Positions 1 through 16,060 of a stretch of DNA of 64,000 nt are shown here, piece after piece; position 1 is the first letter of the stretch, and every line of letters starts with the position of its first letter. A program made the position numbers and the translations under genes. The notes beneath the pieces were generated by a model, which worked only from the letters and a program-made list of their open reading frames with translations, searched no databases and was not told the origin of the DNA. This stretch comes from Ophthalmolycus amberensis (lineage: Eukaryota > Chordata > Actinopteri > Perciformes > Zoarcidae): positions 629,001 to 693,000 of the forward strand of contig JAFEUB010000893.1 of the NCBI GenBank assembly GCA_024529925.1, in the 5' to 3' direction.

Positions 1-3000
1 AGGTTGGGGAAAGATGGTGGTCTTGATTAAATTAAAAGTCAACTTGAAGCACAAGACGACCTGTTTTATATTTCACCGAAACCACAACATTCCCAAACTA
101 CAACCAGAGTTCTTTTGTTGCCTAAACCCAACCACACACCAGGTTCAGGATGCGGATCATAGTCTCTAGTGTCACAATGTTGCACTTCATACACCTCCCC
201 TGAAATTAATTCCAGTGAAAACACAGAACATACTTATTTGAAAAAAAACGTTATACTAAATATGAACCAGAGAGCAATTATGTTCACCCACAAAACGTAG
301 TTAGTACAAATAATGTGTCAAAGACCGGGTTGTGAAATGTTATTAACAAGCATAAGGTCTAGTGGGAATCAGGGCGAATGTTTGCAAGCCCTGAGACTTT
401 TTTAAAGAACTTTATTAACAACACAAACATAATCCGAACACATTGTAAAATGAAGTGAATACATTTATAGACGACAGAGATAACACCGGTAAAATGTAAA
501 ACTAGAAAGGTCTTGCAGGTGTGTCTGCAACAAGCACCGCTGTGTTGTATATTAAAAGTCAAAAAAGGCAGCGATGAATGCAGGCCATCAGCTCAAAATC
601 GTAGAATTTTGCCAAAAACATTGTGACGCTGTCGGCGGAGTTAATAAGAAATAAACAAAAATAAAGAACTAGCTTTCGTTTTTCTCCCAAATGCTGAGTG
701 TTCTGATGGGACACGTGTTAAATGGCTAATGTTGTGGAACCAACGCTTAGTGGATTTGTGATAAAAAGACGTTTTGTTTCAACTTTCGTATTATGTACAG
801 CGCTGGGGTGTCTTCCAGTCAGTAGAGCACCATTGCAGCTGACAGCACATCTACCAGCAGCTCTGACCGTTGCCACGTTTTCACAAGTATGTTTTAACCT
901 CTTTTGAAAGATAAAAAGAAAAACGTCCTGAATGATTGTAGCATCATTACATATCACACAAATTACTTTAAAATCTTGACAGTAAGACTCATCACCTGCA
1001 GGCCACACCGTGAAAGATGTCTGATATCTGCTCTCTCCTCTGCTGTCGCCGGGATCAGGGAGACATGATGTGAAAGGCCAAACTATCGCCGCGCAGCTGG
1101 GACAGACTGGCTCCATGACCCTGTGGGATTGTGGGTAAATATCTGCAGCCCAGTCATGGGAATGAAATAGCTCCATGTCAAGTCTGTGAGCCGGGGTTAC
1201 TGATATGGACTTAACCGGAGCAAGGTCGCCGCTCGGACCGAGAGGGACTTTCTGTCTCTCTCTCTCAGGAGGGACTTTATCTCTTTTCTCTTTTTTATGT
1301 ATCTGCAAAATACACACAACCATCTCATCGTCTTTTTTCCACTGTACTGCATTTTCTGGAAAATAACTGTTTACCCAAGCCTTTGATGCTCTCCGGTTTA
1401 TTATTCCAAGATGTAATGTCTCCTCAAGTTCGGACAATATAAGTGCAAGCCCCAATAATGTGTGTGTGTTGCTTGTTTGTGAGAGTAATCTCATAATTGT
1501 AGTTTGGGCGAGGGAAGGAAGGGTGAGGATCAGTGTTCCTCTGTGTAATGTGTGTGGGAGCGCGTGACACGGTGCCACACAAAGAGCGAGGAAACCAAGA
1601 CTTCTGTGGGACAATGAAGCACCTGAGGGGGTTTAGCTCGACGGAGGAGGTGGCGGCAAGAAAATAAATTCACATACCTTTCGCTTATTTATATGAGACT
1701 TCACTTTTGGAGGTGGCTTTCTGTAAAGTACATTAGTGCTCGAAGGTATGATTAGATTTGAGCTCATCTCATTTGAATGCGGGGGAAGTTTAAGCAGTTT
1801 ACTGTAAACATAAAGACTCATCCTTCGTATTAATACATATCTGTTTTGCCCTGAATGATTCATTCATTTAAAAGTGAGCCAACATATATTTTCTCACCAT
1901 GTAGTGGGTAAGTTACTCCTGGGATACGGGAAAAGTGTGGTTTGTTCTCGTTTTTGACAATAAAAACTGAAGATATTAAGTAGTAGAGGAAACAAAAAAC
2001 TAAAACTAAAGAACAAACAACAAATTCCGATTTTGAATTTAACTTTGGCTACTTGGTTTATTGATAAGAAATTGTGTTTTCCAGATTTTATGGAAGGTCC
2101 TGTGTGTCAAATTCTAGTTTTACCTTTGTAATTTCATGCTTACATGTTCCTAAATCAATTTGTGTTTGAGAAAATCACCACACAACAACAAATCTGGGGC
2201 CAGGTATGCCAACATAGGAAAGCTGTACACTGGGGTTGGAAATAACCGGGGTTAAAGGAGATCTGTGTCAATGTTAATTTGCCCTAAAAGTTTAAGTTTG
2301 CATTTCGAGAGGCAGCAGCATGAGAACCTAAATTCCCAACAATGGCTCGTGTGATGAAATGGACTGCATGTTTCCTCCTCAGCGGTGCCCGGCTGACAGA
2401 ATCACCTTCTGTGCTGATTTTCCCAGCGACACGTACACAGTTCAGAGGATGTTTTGTTTTCTGCAATTAAGCTTCTTGTGTTTTTTTTTTAAAGCTCTCA
2501 GTTCCAGGTCTCACCTATAGGTCTGTGGGATGAAAGATATCCCTGACTTTTGTTCAGAATTCCCCTTTCACTTCCAAAAATTCAGAAGACCTTACATGAA
2601 TTATAGACACGGCAACTATTTGTTTGTGTACTTAATCCTGCTCTTAAATGAAAACAGCTATTTGAGGCTCCTGCGGTTCACAGGCTACTTGAATATCCAA
2701 TCTGTCTAAACAGACACAAATACAGTCGTCTGCATTTATAGACCTGTTTGTCCCCGGCTTGCTCTCATGACAAGACAATCTTACAACTGTGGGAAATGTA
2801 TAATGCAGCTGGGAAACATAATTGAGTGGCATTAATCCCTAAATAGCAGCTGTGAGAAAGTTCTGGAGAAATAAAAGGTTGAATACACCTTTTAACTGCT
2901 AATTGCTCTGAATCACCAAACAAGGGGATGCTGAAAAACAAGACAACACATCATTGGAAAGGAATAGGTACTTTCCCAACACCAAGTACTTTTGTTGACT

Positions 3001-6000
3001 GATCCTTCACTTCATGCTTTCTAAAGATATTCCCATCACCACACTGTTTAGTAATTATACCTTGAGATGTTTGTTCTCTTGTTTTACTGTAGAGAAACTG
3101 TGATGGAGGCATTCAGTGAGTACTTAAAGATGCAATAAATAAGATTTGTAATGCCATAACAAAATGTTACGCCAGGTTTTTCTTTTTGGAAAATATGACT
3201 CAATAATTACTTAAACATGTGCTTTCTGGTGTTCAGAGCTCAACTTACAGACAATATTTAGTTTGGGAGCAGAAACTAAGCACCTGGCATCACATTTCAC
3301 TTATTAGGGCAAATAAGGCTCATTCTCAAGCCCAAAAAAGGCAAAGGTCAAAACAAAACTACGGCCGGTTGTTCGCACCAAGAGTACCCGCGCACACCTC
3401 GTCAAGCATGTAGGTGAGTGGACCCAAACATGAATCAACTTGGTGCTCATGTTAACGTCATTGTGCTGCTATTCTCTCTGTACGACTCTCTTAGTCTCTT
3501 GAAAACATGATGGTTAAATTAAGGCAAAATAAATAAAAAATGCCATATTTGGCATTGTGATAGTGTTTGTCCTGTAGACCAGGAGTTCTCAACGTTACGG
3601 CTTATCTTGGACCAAGTGCATACAAGCAACAAATCTTGCTTTTCCCTTTAGAACAAACATCAACTGTTCACGACCGAGTCTGCTAACAAACCAAATACCA
3701 GAAAAAGAATCATGCTTCTAACCTACTTTGACACTTCATTGTGGAGGGCCTCAATATGACTCACACTGACCGCCCGCCACTATATGAGCATTTTGAAATG
3801 CACAAAGAACCACTTTGGCCGGGACATGTGTGGCTCTAAACAAGTCTGTTGGTTCGCTGTCATTCTCTGGTGAGTATAATCTCCCGGTAGTACAATGTGT
3901 CCACTCTGTAGTCCTCATTAAATGGCTCTAATCATGATGACATGCATGAATACATATCCCTTCAAGTCCCTGGGTGATTCAGTTCACATGGCTGGTCCAA
4001 TATTTGCAGTAGGCTGGAGGTGGAAATCAGATGTCTCGAGTGGGCTGCACGACAGGAAATGGCTTGTTACTCCCAGCACTGAACTGTGATCAGTACAGCA
4101 CAATACAGCGGCGAACAGAAAGTACAGCTGATAAGATCACAAAGTGATGCAAAACGACTACAAAGAGATACCAAAAGGACCACACAATGACACGATAAGA
4201 GGCAAAACGACAACAAAGTGACGTAAAAAGACCACAAATGATGCAAAACAGCTACAAAGTGACACAAATGGGCTGCAAAATGATGCAAAACAAGCACAAA
4301 GTGACGTAAAAAGACAAAGTAAAGTAAAAAAGACCGTAAAGAGAGGCAAAACGACCACAAAGTGACCACAGAGTGATGTATAAAGACCACAAAGTCATGC
4401 AAAACAACTACAAGAGACTCAAAATGCCCACAAAGTGACATGAGACAACTACAAAGAGAAACAAAACGACCCCAGGGAGGATGCGTTGTTTGTAGGTGTT
4501 CTATGTCCACTAACGTTAAAAACAGCCGACTTCCAGTTCCAGGAAAAGGCGATTGTGAGATTCACACCTCCAGCAGCCTCGCAGACTCTTATCACACATT
4601 TCATCAGTTTCCCACACCGTGTCCGCTGCACAAGACGTTCCCTCTCTGTTTGTGATGGGTTTTTAAATGCCGACGCTGTGTGATGGAGTTGCTTTCTCCT
4701 GGCCAAGGCACCCTGCTGCCATCGAGTATCTCCCAGACCATCAGACTCCTGTTTCGTTCATCTGACACCTGTCATCCTGTTTCATCTCAGTCAACCGTTG
4801 GTTTTCTGCTCTCTGCACAAAGGAAACAGCCTGAGGGTTATTGGCTATTGTTTACCAACCAACCCCGTATCTTTTTTCCTTTTTTTTTTTTAAGCGGTAA
4901 CAAAATTCCTTTGGAGCCTGGGAAAAAGTCCTAAATGAGGAAATAATATTGATGTTTACATTCACACAGTGCTTACCCTGCTGCTACATAGAGATTCACT
5001 TTTGATTGTGTTTTGAGTCAAACCCTTCCCCTCCAGAAATATTTGCATGCAGTACGAAGAAATGACAGTTCCCGATCTCATCAAGCAGCTGCTACCGTGA
5101 ACGTGTTTATCCTCGATCAGTGAGCCTTTGCATGACATAATTATATCTATATATTTTAAATAGGTTTAAGCTGTGTTAATGTTTTGGTTGTTGGGTGTTT
5201 GTGTGGCAACAGCAAAACACAAAGTCAGTCCCATAGACTCTGTCATATCTCTACACACTCACAAACAAAGAGGGCTATTTTTACTCGTAATGATCCCTCT
5301 GCTGATTGTCCCAGCAGCCTCTCTGTGGCCTCTGCCCGTCCATTCAGAGTCACTGAGCTGGAGCTGGAATGACCAACAGCGGCGGATCATCCAATCAGCC
5401 TCTATGGGTTGTTGAAGGCTGATACCAGTACTGATATCTATAGACTTCACCTGCCGAGAGACAATATTTTGCACAAAATCTCTGTATATGTAAATGTTTT
5501 AGATAATATCTATGAGATAAAGCAGTCGAGACTCTTCAAATCAATCTGTACTGACAACTTCATTATCATGCAACATTAACGTAACACTGACAAAAATAAA
5601 ACGCACATTTGACGTTCACTGTGATACAGAAATGGAGGCCAGTTGATGCGTTCAACACCAGGGAAAGAACATTTAAACAAAACAAAAGCTATTCAGTGTG
5701 CATATCTTGACATATCTGATTATATCTAAAGCAAGCTGAGATAACTATAACATCCAAGTGATGATGAAAACCTTTTTAACTCAAAAGTGAAAGGTGCATG
5801 CGAGAGGTCAAGTTCAATGACTCGAATTTGCCGAGGTGACTCCTAGGAGACAGCTACCGGCCACCTGTCACTCAAAGCGACCACGCCCTTTATTCTGCAT
5901 AACTTTAACATAGAGGTCTGTGGGGATTGACTCGCTATTGGAGCCAGCCTCAAGTGGCCATTCAATGAACTGCAGTTTTTGGCACTTCCACATTGGCCTA

Positions 6001-7737
6001 TTTCTTCGGCCCTGGGAGGTTGCCACTTGGGTTTGACCAATTTATTGCTGAAACTCTGGCTGAATAACACTGCAGACTTCTGCAGCCCTCCTCTTGGTCT
6101 GGCTGCACTGGTCATCACCTCTCTCCATCTCTGGTCTCCTCCGGGAACAAAGGCTTGACGGACAATGTTGAGCCCAACGAGCCGCCTGGCTCTGACACAG
6201 TCGAGCCGACAGCGACGCGGGCCACAGAGGCTCTCGTCCTTTCATCGCAATCATGTTTGGTCCTTCTCCTAATTGCGGAGAGCTGGCTGGAGTGAGGCGA
6301 AGGAGAGGAGAGGCGGGAGGTTTATTGAACTGAGGGATGAAGGGAGGAAGAGAGGGACGAGGCAGGGTCAGGGAGATGGTCGCTCATTAGGGATTGAACA
6401 GCTGCCAAACTCCCAGCTGCCTCTGCTCAACACGGGGCTTACTGAGGAGAAAATGCACCACCGTGGTCCACTCTCTCCACCAGCCTTCCTATCTATTTCT
6501 CATCCTTGTTTTCTTCGTTCCGTTTCTATTCTTCCTCCTCTCTTTTCTGTGTACTGAAAATTCACCGTCTCTCTTGATGTTCCAGCGTTTGATGCCTCCT
6601 GTTGTGCTTTCTATCCCTCTTATCAATTAGCATCACCCTTCGTCCTGTGTGTGGGCAAAGAGCAGCAGAGAGCCACGTGACAGAGATCAACACCATCTCC
6701 TGTAACAGCCATTACTGGTATCAACACGAGGCCCATCTGCGGCATCGTGCCAATTAACCAGGCAGCGTCGGTAAAGGGCCGTTCAGTCAATTTTCATCTC
6801 CCAGCGGTCGCCTGGGATTCCCAGCAGGTGTGACAGGGCAGCATGGGAGATGTCGTTCAGCTGAAAGCTCCTGGGAAGTACCGGACTTTAACAAGCTGTA
6901 GGATACATCTCATGACAAATGAGGTTTATTAGCGTTTATGTGGGGAGTTAATAAAAGCCACAGATCCCCAGAGGACGGGCCGGTGACGGATGGAGAGAAA
7001 CTGCGGGTCAGAAGGTTTTTTAAGGAGGTTTTGAGACTTTCCGCTACAGTCAGAACCATCTGGTCTTCATCTGATAATATCAGAACGGAAACTCAGCTCC
7101 TTAAGTTTTGTTTAACATGAACCTTTCTCACCAAGACACTCGAGGATAAGTGGGTACAGCTAATGGATGGATGGACGGATGAACCTTTCTGCACTGAATT
7201 ATGTCAGATTCTAAAGCATCCTGGTCAATCTGCTCAATCTAAAAGTCTTTTCTATCTTTTTTTGTCTCATGGTCTAATTATTGAACTTCATACAAAAATG
7301 GCTTGCACTTATCTCAAGAAATGCTAGAGGAGACCTTTAACAAGTTAAATGAGAAATGTATTAAGACCAGATACTTTGTCACACTCAAATACTTAACAAT
7401 CACATGCTAAGTTGGAAAAGTCCACTTGTTACACAGAAAACTGCTACAGTATCGAAATACTGCTGAAATACTCCAAAAATGTCAAAAACATTGTCGACCA
7501 GATCTTGCAATATGTTGCTGAGAAATTATATTTATATTCCACTAATTTGCAACAACAAATGTGTTTTGAGATAAAATGCCACCTGAATTGTGTTTTTACA
7601 AGATTTTTACATAATGAAGAATGTTTTTAAACGTTTCTGCCAAGTTGCAAAATGTTGACACAGAACATATTGCAAAATGTTAACTGACATATTTAATTTG
7701 TTTTCCCTTCAATATATTTACTTTTGTTTAAACTATA
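1..7737. other. Intergenic, no supported gene
   Basis: I see no exon series, no recognisable protein domain and no RNA gene here, apart from the minisatellite listed separately. The longest open frame, antisense at 718-1614, resembles nothing I know. Two GC-richer unique stretches, about 1000-1300 and 5990-6900, stand out from the AT-rich background and could be regulatory. Purine-rich tracts occur near 6295-6370. Confidence 0.6.
4135..4475. repeat. Degenerate minisatellite, about 21-bp unit
   Basis: Tandem variants of a unit of roughly 21 bases (core ACAAAGTGACGCAAAACGACC) run for about 340 bp, with changes and small length differences between copies. Because 21 is a multiple of three, the antisense strand stays open and gives an artificial 147-residue frame with a 7-residue Cys/Phe/Leu/His-rich periodicity. 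It should not be annotated as a protein. Confidence 0.85.
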
Positions 7738-7930
7738 AAGGAGCAGTGTGTAGGATTTAATAGCATCTAGTGGTGAGGTCACCGTAGGTTTTCCAACTCT
7801 CATGGGAAGGGAGGAGTGAGCAGAGGAGTAGCTCACTCCTCCCTTCCCATGAGAGTTGGAAAACCTACGGTGACCTACAGGTAAAGTAAAAAAACGCTAC
7901 TGAAAACATCGTTATGAATATTATTTCCAC
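7738..7930 (+). repeat. Dispersed repeat, family A, rearranged copy
   Basis: The copy starts with GAGCAGTGTGTAGGATTTA, which matches the start of the element at 50842-51110 (AGGGGCAGTGTGTAGGATT) and a repeat I recognise as frequent in fish genomes. After the perfect hairpin at 7776-7876 it continues into an AT-rich tail with a short match to the tail of the second copy. It is probably a non-autonomous element; the class is not determined here. Confidence 0.6.
7776..7876. repeat. Perfect inverted repeat, 46-bp arms, 9-bp loop
   Basis: Bases 7776-7821 are the exact reverse complement of 7831-7876, with the nine-base spacer 7822-7830 between them. I checked the arms base by base and found no mismatch. 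The pairing stops at both outer ends (7775 and 7877 do not pair). It lies inside a dispersed repeat copy, so an inverted duplication within the element is the likely origin. Confidence 0.97.
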
Positions 7931-8194
7931 CTGCACAAAAATCTACGACTCCATCGCTCCTAAAATGTGTCCCTCAGACATAATCAGAGCAGCTTGAAAA
8001 CGTAACTTACAAAAGTAAAATTGTACATAAACTTGAATTCTAGGACACAAGGTTACGATACAATCCTTTTGAGACAGAAAGTGAGTCATCGGTGACGCAG
8101 CAAAAAGGTAAAGAGCTGAACCAGAATATCAAGATATTTCACTGGTTTTATACTTTTCACTCACATGAAACAGATATTTGAGATTTTTGGAGTG

Positions 8195-8430
8195 CTTGAC
8201 CAGTGTGTGTGTCGGTGTGTGTGTCATATATATTTATCATTTGGACAAAAAATAATTTCACAGTATCACATTTGGGGACCAACAGTAAGGTCCCCACAAA
8301 TGGAAGTGTTGGGGTAACGCATGCATCGCTGAAGTCAAACTAAACCTCCAAGGAACTCATATGAGTCAATGCATTGTCCTCACAAGTATATTAGAACGGT
8401 TTGTGTTTGTGTGTGTGTGTGTGTGTGCGT
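8195..8430. repeat. Probable dispersed repeat ending in a (GT)n tract
   Basis: A GT-rich segment near 8200-8225, a segment with GGGGACC and GGTCCCCAC motifs, then CTCACAAGTATATTAGAACGG and a short (TG)n run at about 8400-8428. The arrangement resembles a GT-tailed repeat that I know from fish genomes. There is no coding potential. Confidence 0.4.
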
Positions 8431-11967
<3,537 letters not shown>

Positions 11968-12290
11968 GACTATCAGGCTGCAACTAATGATTATTGTCAT
12001 TACCAATTAATTTGTTGATTGCTCTCTGGATTAATAATAGTCTGTAAAATGTTTTAAAAAATAAACACAATTTCCAAGAACTGAAGGCTTGAATTGTTTA
12101 TTCTGTCAGACCAACAGTACAAAACCTAAAGTGATCCTGTTTACCGTAATAGAAGGCGAAGAAAACCAGAAAATGTTCACAATTCTAGTGACAGGAAGTT
12201 GTGCATTTATGGCATTTTTGCTTCAAAAATTATTCTAGTTTCTGATCAAATTTTCAGCCGATCGATTCATCATATAGCGCTACTTGATTT
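11968..12290 (+). repeat. Dispersed repeat, family B
   Basis: Opens with GGCTGCAACTAATGATTA, includes GTCAGACCAACAGTACAAAACC, AAAACCAGAAAATGTTCACA and a TTTTTGCTTCAAAAATTAT block, and closes near CAGCCGATCGATTCATC. This succession matches a repeat that I recognise as widespread in teleosts. Shorter pieces of the same family lie at 18108-18160 and 63744-64000. Confidence 0.7.
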
Positions 12291-15200
12291 AAGAGTCTTT
12301 AGCAAACTACTGTAGGGCTTGCAGCCTTTTCAAGCCTTGGGAGAAGAGTTATATGTCCTAGACAATCCATGATGTGAATGGAAATATCTTCATATTTAAG
12401 CTGAAAGTTTGCACTTTAACTTCTTTATCATTGTTTGATTTCAATCCAGTACACTGTACAGAGTCAGATCAAAACTGATGCAAAAACGCGAACGTGTACG
12501 TGAAAACACAGGTTAGAAGCAGACATCTGCATGCATGAAACTGAGTGAGGATAACCACCATCAGTGTGGCTGCAGGGCTTGTAGAAGTAGAAGAACATAT
12601 ACAGACAGAGACAGAAAAGAGAGAGAGAAGGGAAGGAAAAGTCAAAGATGACGAGACAAAGACTATGAAAAGCAACAACAGTAGTGTGATAGAGTCAGGG
12701 AAACGAGTGGGAGAACTGGGTCCCCTCCAGGCAGACCAGGTCCCAGGCCGGTGGAGGGACTGGTTGGAGCATTGAGGGGGGGGGGGGGGGGTGTTGGGTG
12801 GAGACGAGAGAAGTTCCCATGCCCTGGAGGCCCCTTGGGAGTTGTGGTGGCAGATGTGACGTCTGGGGCTCGGCCTCCCTCCCTCCCTTCATCTCCACTG
12901 CTTCCCTTCCTCCCCGGTCTGGTGTCGTCCTCTCCGTGTCCTGGCTCGTCTGCTGCCTGTCTACTGACTTCAATCCATCACTCTGCTGTCCTCACGCTAT
13001 AAATACAAACACAACGAGAGCCAGCGCCGACTCTCATTGGACAGGAGCAACTACTACCCTCACGGCCAATTAGAGGAGATTTTCTCTCGTCGCTGTGGAA
13101 ATTATCCTGCAAAAGCATCATTCATGTTTTCATATTCTGTTTCACGAAAAGACTGAATCCCTTCATTCTAATCTTAAAAAAAAGGTAAGGAAATAATGTA
13201 AAGAGGAAATGTTGCACTAAAGCTTTGGAAGATTTCTGCTTGATTTGACCGTCTCAGACAGCTGAAGCCTCATACACTTTAAAATGTATTTTTGAAAAAT
13301 AAAGGAATTCTGGCTGCCATATCAAACAATCATTTAGATTAAGGTGTTTTAAGGGAGTGAGGTTTTCGTAGTGCTTGGTAATTCATATGCCTGAGAAAAA
13401 TTTGAAAAAAAATGGCTGAGGCTTTGCAGTTAAGTGCACACTGTTATGAAGCAGCACCACCATCAGAACAATGATAAGAGAGATTTATGGGCAAGAAGAA
13501 GGCCGAGCTCAAGGGTTTGAAAGGAATTGTGAGGCTGCAAGGAAAGAAACCTGCAGAAGAGATACAGCCGCAGAGACGGAAAGGATCCTCCCAGATCCTC
13601 CCAGATCCACCCCGAGCCACTTTTTCCAAGAGTCTGTCAGCATGAGACAGCTGTGAGGAGAGGCCTTTATCTTACTAATGCACTGTATTACAGCAGGCCT
13701 CTTGGAAAAAGCCCTGTCTCCGAGTGTCTGGATGAAAAAGCTCCGGATCGGATCCACACCCCCCCACTCCTCTGAACAGATTAGGACCCTGTGAGCAGTC
13801 ACACATCTGCAGCAGCCACGTTGCTCTTTGAAGCCCCGCGAATGGCTGTCGACGCCATCAAACATGGCAACAAGAGAGCGGCCCCTGACGCCGCACCGAG
13901 GGACCCAAATCTCCAGGTTTTGAAGTCCAGCAGGCAGCTTAATTTGAAGGCCTCTTGCCCGAGCTCCCTGATGATCTGTAAATAAACACGTTTTAAGTCC
14001 CCGACTGATAAGTGCTCGCTTGCTTTGTGCCGGGGTTTCTTTGGGAATTAGAAAAGAAAAAAAGGAGGTGATGGAGGCATAACAAATTAAGAAAGGACTT
14101 CCTGGATTGTTGGAAAACAGCTGCCGGGCCTTCAGGATGATAGCAATCAGGAATAACAAACAGGAAGTGACCTCAGATCCTCTGTGAAAAATGCCAAAGG
14201 AGTAAAACGGATACTTTCGGGTCCTGAGAGACGTCCTGCTTCTATTATATGCACGTCTTTTAGGGCATTTTCCCATCCAACAATGGAATATATAAGACTT
14301 TTTCTCAACCCTGTTCTTTAATCTCAGATTCTCGGCCGACGGTTACTCCCCTTACTTGTTTTTAGTTTATCTGGCAACTCAAAAACATGGAGATGGATTC
14401 CCATACCTGTAATAAAGTAAAGGCAAGGAATTGAATACTTGTACACAGATCTGGAACTATAGCTACAGATGAAGTAATAGAGATGGAGGATTTAGACTGA
14501 CAGAACAAGTGAGTGATTGGACCTTGAGCGGACACGGTGTAGTCAAAGCAAATAGGTTTAAAATCCTGGGGATATGCTTTTAAATTGCAGCCAATTAAAT
14601 TGACTCAAAATTTGGGTGAAAGAAAACCTCTAAATAAACAAGTTTCCCAACTAGAGTTATGTAAAGTTATCTATAAAAACTTAAAGCTGATTAATAGCAC
14701 TCTTTCCCTGAGCGTAATGTGACATCCTGAAATTCCTTGTTAAGCCTTTAAGAACTTTGTTGAAATAGTCACCTGCTTGATAAACGAATAAACTACGATG
14801 ACAAATGTAAATGAACTTCTACTCTGCATCTCTATTTGCAGCACAACACGGAGACGTTTTCAGACAATAACCTATTCTTTGCCGCTGCACACACTGTATT
14901 GTCATGAAGCATCCTCTCTCAGATGTTCCATTCACAGGCGTTCCATTCACAGGCGTGTACACTGTGTACCTCTTCCCTATTGGCCCTTGGGGACCTGCAG
15001 CACCTGTTACTCTACAGAAGAGGATGTCCTCTCACCCATCAGCCCCTGACCTACACACAACAATACAGAAAAGCAATACTCTGAAAAAAATGAAAAACAC
15101 AGGGATATACAGCGTTATATATAGAGCTCAGGACACTCGTCCCTGTGGAGCCTCCGTCTGATTGTCCCTGCCTTCATGAACACTCACACAAAGCTGAATC

Positions 15201-15574
15201 TGTGATGTGAGCACAGTTGGCGGACACGGTGAGGGGCTAGACTTAGCGCGGTGTATCTGTACCACAGCGCCTTCCTCTCTGCCTACAGGGCTTCTCAGTC
15301 ACTGACACCGAGACACCAGAGCAGAGAGAAAGACCCAGAATGCATCTCAGATCGGTTGTCGACAGAGAGTCGGAGTTAGGTCTACTTTTGTCTGGTTGAG
15401 CTTCAGATCTTTGGCTCTGATGCTCTGCAGAATTGGAGAATCACATTTTCTTTGGGTCAACTGAGATACAAGTGAGAGTAACAGCACCACTGCCCCCTTC
15501 TGGTAATGAACTGACCAGAAACTCTCTCCCTCTTGGATTCTCAGATGGATCAGTAGTTGCAGCAGCTGATGCAG
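12291..15574. other. Intergenic, no supported gene; GC-richer unique blocks
   Basis: Contains a purine-rich stretch (about 12,600-12,660), a run of 17 or so G near 12,775-12,791, and a GC-richer block 13,440-14,280 with open frames on both strands (up to 255 codons antisense). I recognise no domain in them and see no splice structure, so I treat them as chance. A 15-base direct duplication (GTTCCATTCACAGGC) lies at about 14,925-14,956. Confidence 0.5.
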
Positions 15575-16060
15575 TCGTGGACGAAGTACTCAGACGCTTT
15601 ACTTCAGTTAAAGTACCAATTCTACTAGTGTAAAAATACTTGAATGCAAACCATGCATTCAAAATCCCTAAAGTAAAAGTTAAGGTCCATGGAGGAAATG
15701 TCAGCCAAAAAGGTTGGGAAACGTGGGATTATTCTCAAAACATATATTTTATTTTAGCAGATTATATAATGTAAAATATGAATCTAAAAAATAATTAAAC
15801 ACTAAAAATCACAGGATTCAAAATGTAGCCATGTAGGGTTAATATAGCACCGATGCAATATTGGGTTGACTTTACTACCAACGGGTTGTTTTGCCCCAGA
15901 GTCAGTGTTACTTCTGATATTAAAGTTGGCTTTTCCAAAATAAAATGTGCATTTTGTAAGTAAGTTTGTAGTTTGAACAAGTGTTAAACAAAACAAGTGA
16001 ATGAACAAATAAATGTAATCGAGTAAAATGAAAATTGTCAAGTAAAGTACATGAATCTCC
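15575..16060 (+). repeat. Dispersed repeat, family C
   Basis: Begins with GGACGAAGTACTCAGACGCT followed by TTTACTTCAGTTAAAGTACC, and ends near 16,050 with GAGTAAAATG and CAAGTAAAGTAC motifs. This AGTACT/AGTAAAAGTA pattern recurs at 19,650-19,995, 50,729-51,435 and 63,190-63,300. It matches a common fish repeat whose class I cannot state from sequence alone. The outer limits are approximate. Confidence 0.6.

Noticed and set aside
718..1614. 298-codon open frame on the minus strand
   Set aside because: Long, but no recognisable domain, no splice context and odd composition; treated as chance or decayed sequence. A homology search would settle it.
4067..4510. 147-codon frame rich in Leu, Phe, His and Cys
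   Set aside because: It is the antisense reading of a 21-bp minisatellite.
13509..14276. 255-codon open frame on the minus strand
   Set aside because: Another frame is open on the plus strand in the same GC-richer block, no domain is recognised and no gene structure surrounds it.
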